This document shows positions 5,649 to 6,070 of a stretch of DNA of 6,070 nt, in pieces. Each line of letters begins with the position of its first letter. The stretch's first letter is position 1. Both the position numbers and the translations under genes were made by a program. The stretch is from NCBI GenBank assembly GCA_002690445.1, contig NZER01000172.1, positions 1 to 6,070 on the forward strand. The letters are read 5' to 3'. Under the pieces are notes generated by a model. That model searched no databases, was not told the origin of the DNA, and saw nothing but the letters and a program-made list of their open reading frames with translations. The DNA is from Candidatus Pacearchaeota archaeon (GTDB lineage: Archaea; Nanoarchaeota; Nanoarchaeia; Pacearchaeales; GW2011-AR1).

Positions 5649-6070
5649 GCGTACTGATGCCTAATTTGTAAAATGGGTGCTACTTTAATTAACTCTTGTA
5701 TGCCGGTCTTCATGTCAACGTCGCACGAAAACCCTTCGGCTTCTAGACTATCATAACTCACTTTGTAGTCTCTTTGGTCAGCATCTTCGCCAATTTCTTC
5801 ATAATGTACAAAACAACCTGTATGTTTTTTAACATATTCCGCTAATTCGCGCTTTGTCCAGTTCAAATGGTTGGCACCGCAGTTATATACTTTTTGGCTC
5901 CAATTACCCATGTTTTCAAAGCCCATGATAAATGCTTTAGACATATCTCTAACATGAATAAATGTACGTCTAAAATCAGCTTGAAAAATAGTAAGAATTT
6001 TATTGGTAATCGCTTGGTAAACAAAATCGTTTACGAGCAGGTTCACCCGCATTGATGGGCTGACACCAAA
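5645..6070 (-). CDS. NAD-dependent epimerase/dehydratase, C-terminal part, cut by right edge
   Basis: The frame runs off the right edge: in-frame codons before the Met at 6050-6052 read FGVSPS, so that Met is internal. The 141 visible residues are the substrate-binding part of an extended short-chain dehydrogenase. They include SPSMRVNLLVNDFVYQA, as found after the catalytic region in sugar epimerases/dehydratases, then RRTFIHVRDMSKAF (the usual R-x-FIHV-x-D motif), VYNCGA, a helix with TKRELAEYV, and DADQRDYKVSYDSLEAEGF near the end, also typical of the family. The Rossmann motif and catalytic Ser-Tyr-Lys would lie outside the window. Sitting first of two tandem SDR genes, with its stop overlapping the next start (ATGA), it probably acts on the same sugar-nucleotide pathway. 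The substrate cannot be told from this part. Confidence 0.85.
   Translation of the reverse strand, partial: FGVSPSMRVNLLVNDFVYQAITNKILTIFQADFRRTFIHVRDMSKAFIMGFENMGNWSQKVYNCGANHLNWTKRELAEYVKKHTGCFVHYEEIGEDADQRDYKVSYDSLEAEGFSCDVDMKTGIQELIKVAPILQIRHQYA

Noticed and set aside
6050..6052. ATG (minus strand) as the true start of the right-edge epimerase gene
   Set aside because: The Met lies within a conserved SPSMR segment in the middle of the SDR fold and the frame continues to the edge, so the gene is truncated, not short.

Overview
The window looks like a piece of an AT-rich, double-stranded DNA tailed-phage genome, probably from an uncultured marine or other aquatic virus. Three things suggest this: genes are packed with almost no gaps, nearly all non-coding DNA is one terminator and one leader, and the gene mix (Cys-rich and Gly-rich virion-type proteins, an annealing-type recombination protein, a homing-endonuclease-like nuclease, sugar-nucleotide enzymes) is typical of large phages. 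The clearest Shine-Dalgarno sites (before the genes at 862 and 1484 and the minus-strand gene starting at 2591) fit a bacterial host. Host and phage lineage cannot be fixed from the sequence alone. No RNA gene, CRISPR array, insertion sequence or integrase was seen, and no stretch over 300 bases lacks a gene.

Layout. Left third (1-2194, plus strand): three genes read rightward. They are the end of a Cys-rich protein cut by the left edge, a 191-residue protein with several Cys modules, and a Gly/Ser/Thr-rich beta-type protein that looks like a virion surface component and has its own leader. A strong hairpin at 2211-2246 ends this unit. It has T-tracts on both strands, so it can also stop the leftward unit that converges on it.

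Right two thirds (2256-6070, minus strand): six genes read leftward, each overlapping the next by 1 to 14 bases. In transcription order they are: the C-terminal part of an NAD-dependent sugar epimerase/dehydratase (cut by the right edge), a GDP-L-fucose-synthase-like enzyme, a small protein that may be half a glycosyltransferase, a helix-turn-helix plus Vsr/DUF559-type nuclease, a SAP-domain protein with a Rad52/single-strand-annealing-like core, and a zinc-ribbon protein. The first three suggest synthesis or transfer of an unusual sugar; the last three suggest DNA binding, cutting and annealing. The overlaps imply one co-transcribed, translationally coupled unit.

The points most worth following are these. 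The fucose-synthase homologue aligns without gaps to the E. coli enzyme across the active site, yet has His for the catalytic Tyr and Lys for the catalytic His. A good internal ribosome site could give the annealing protein a second form lacking the SAP domain. The nuclease sits inside a tight operon rather than between genes.
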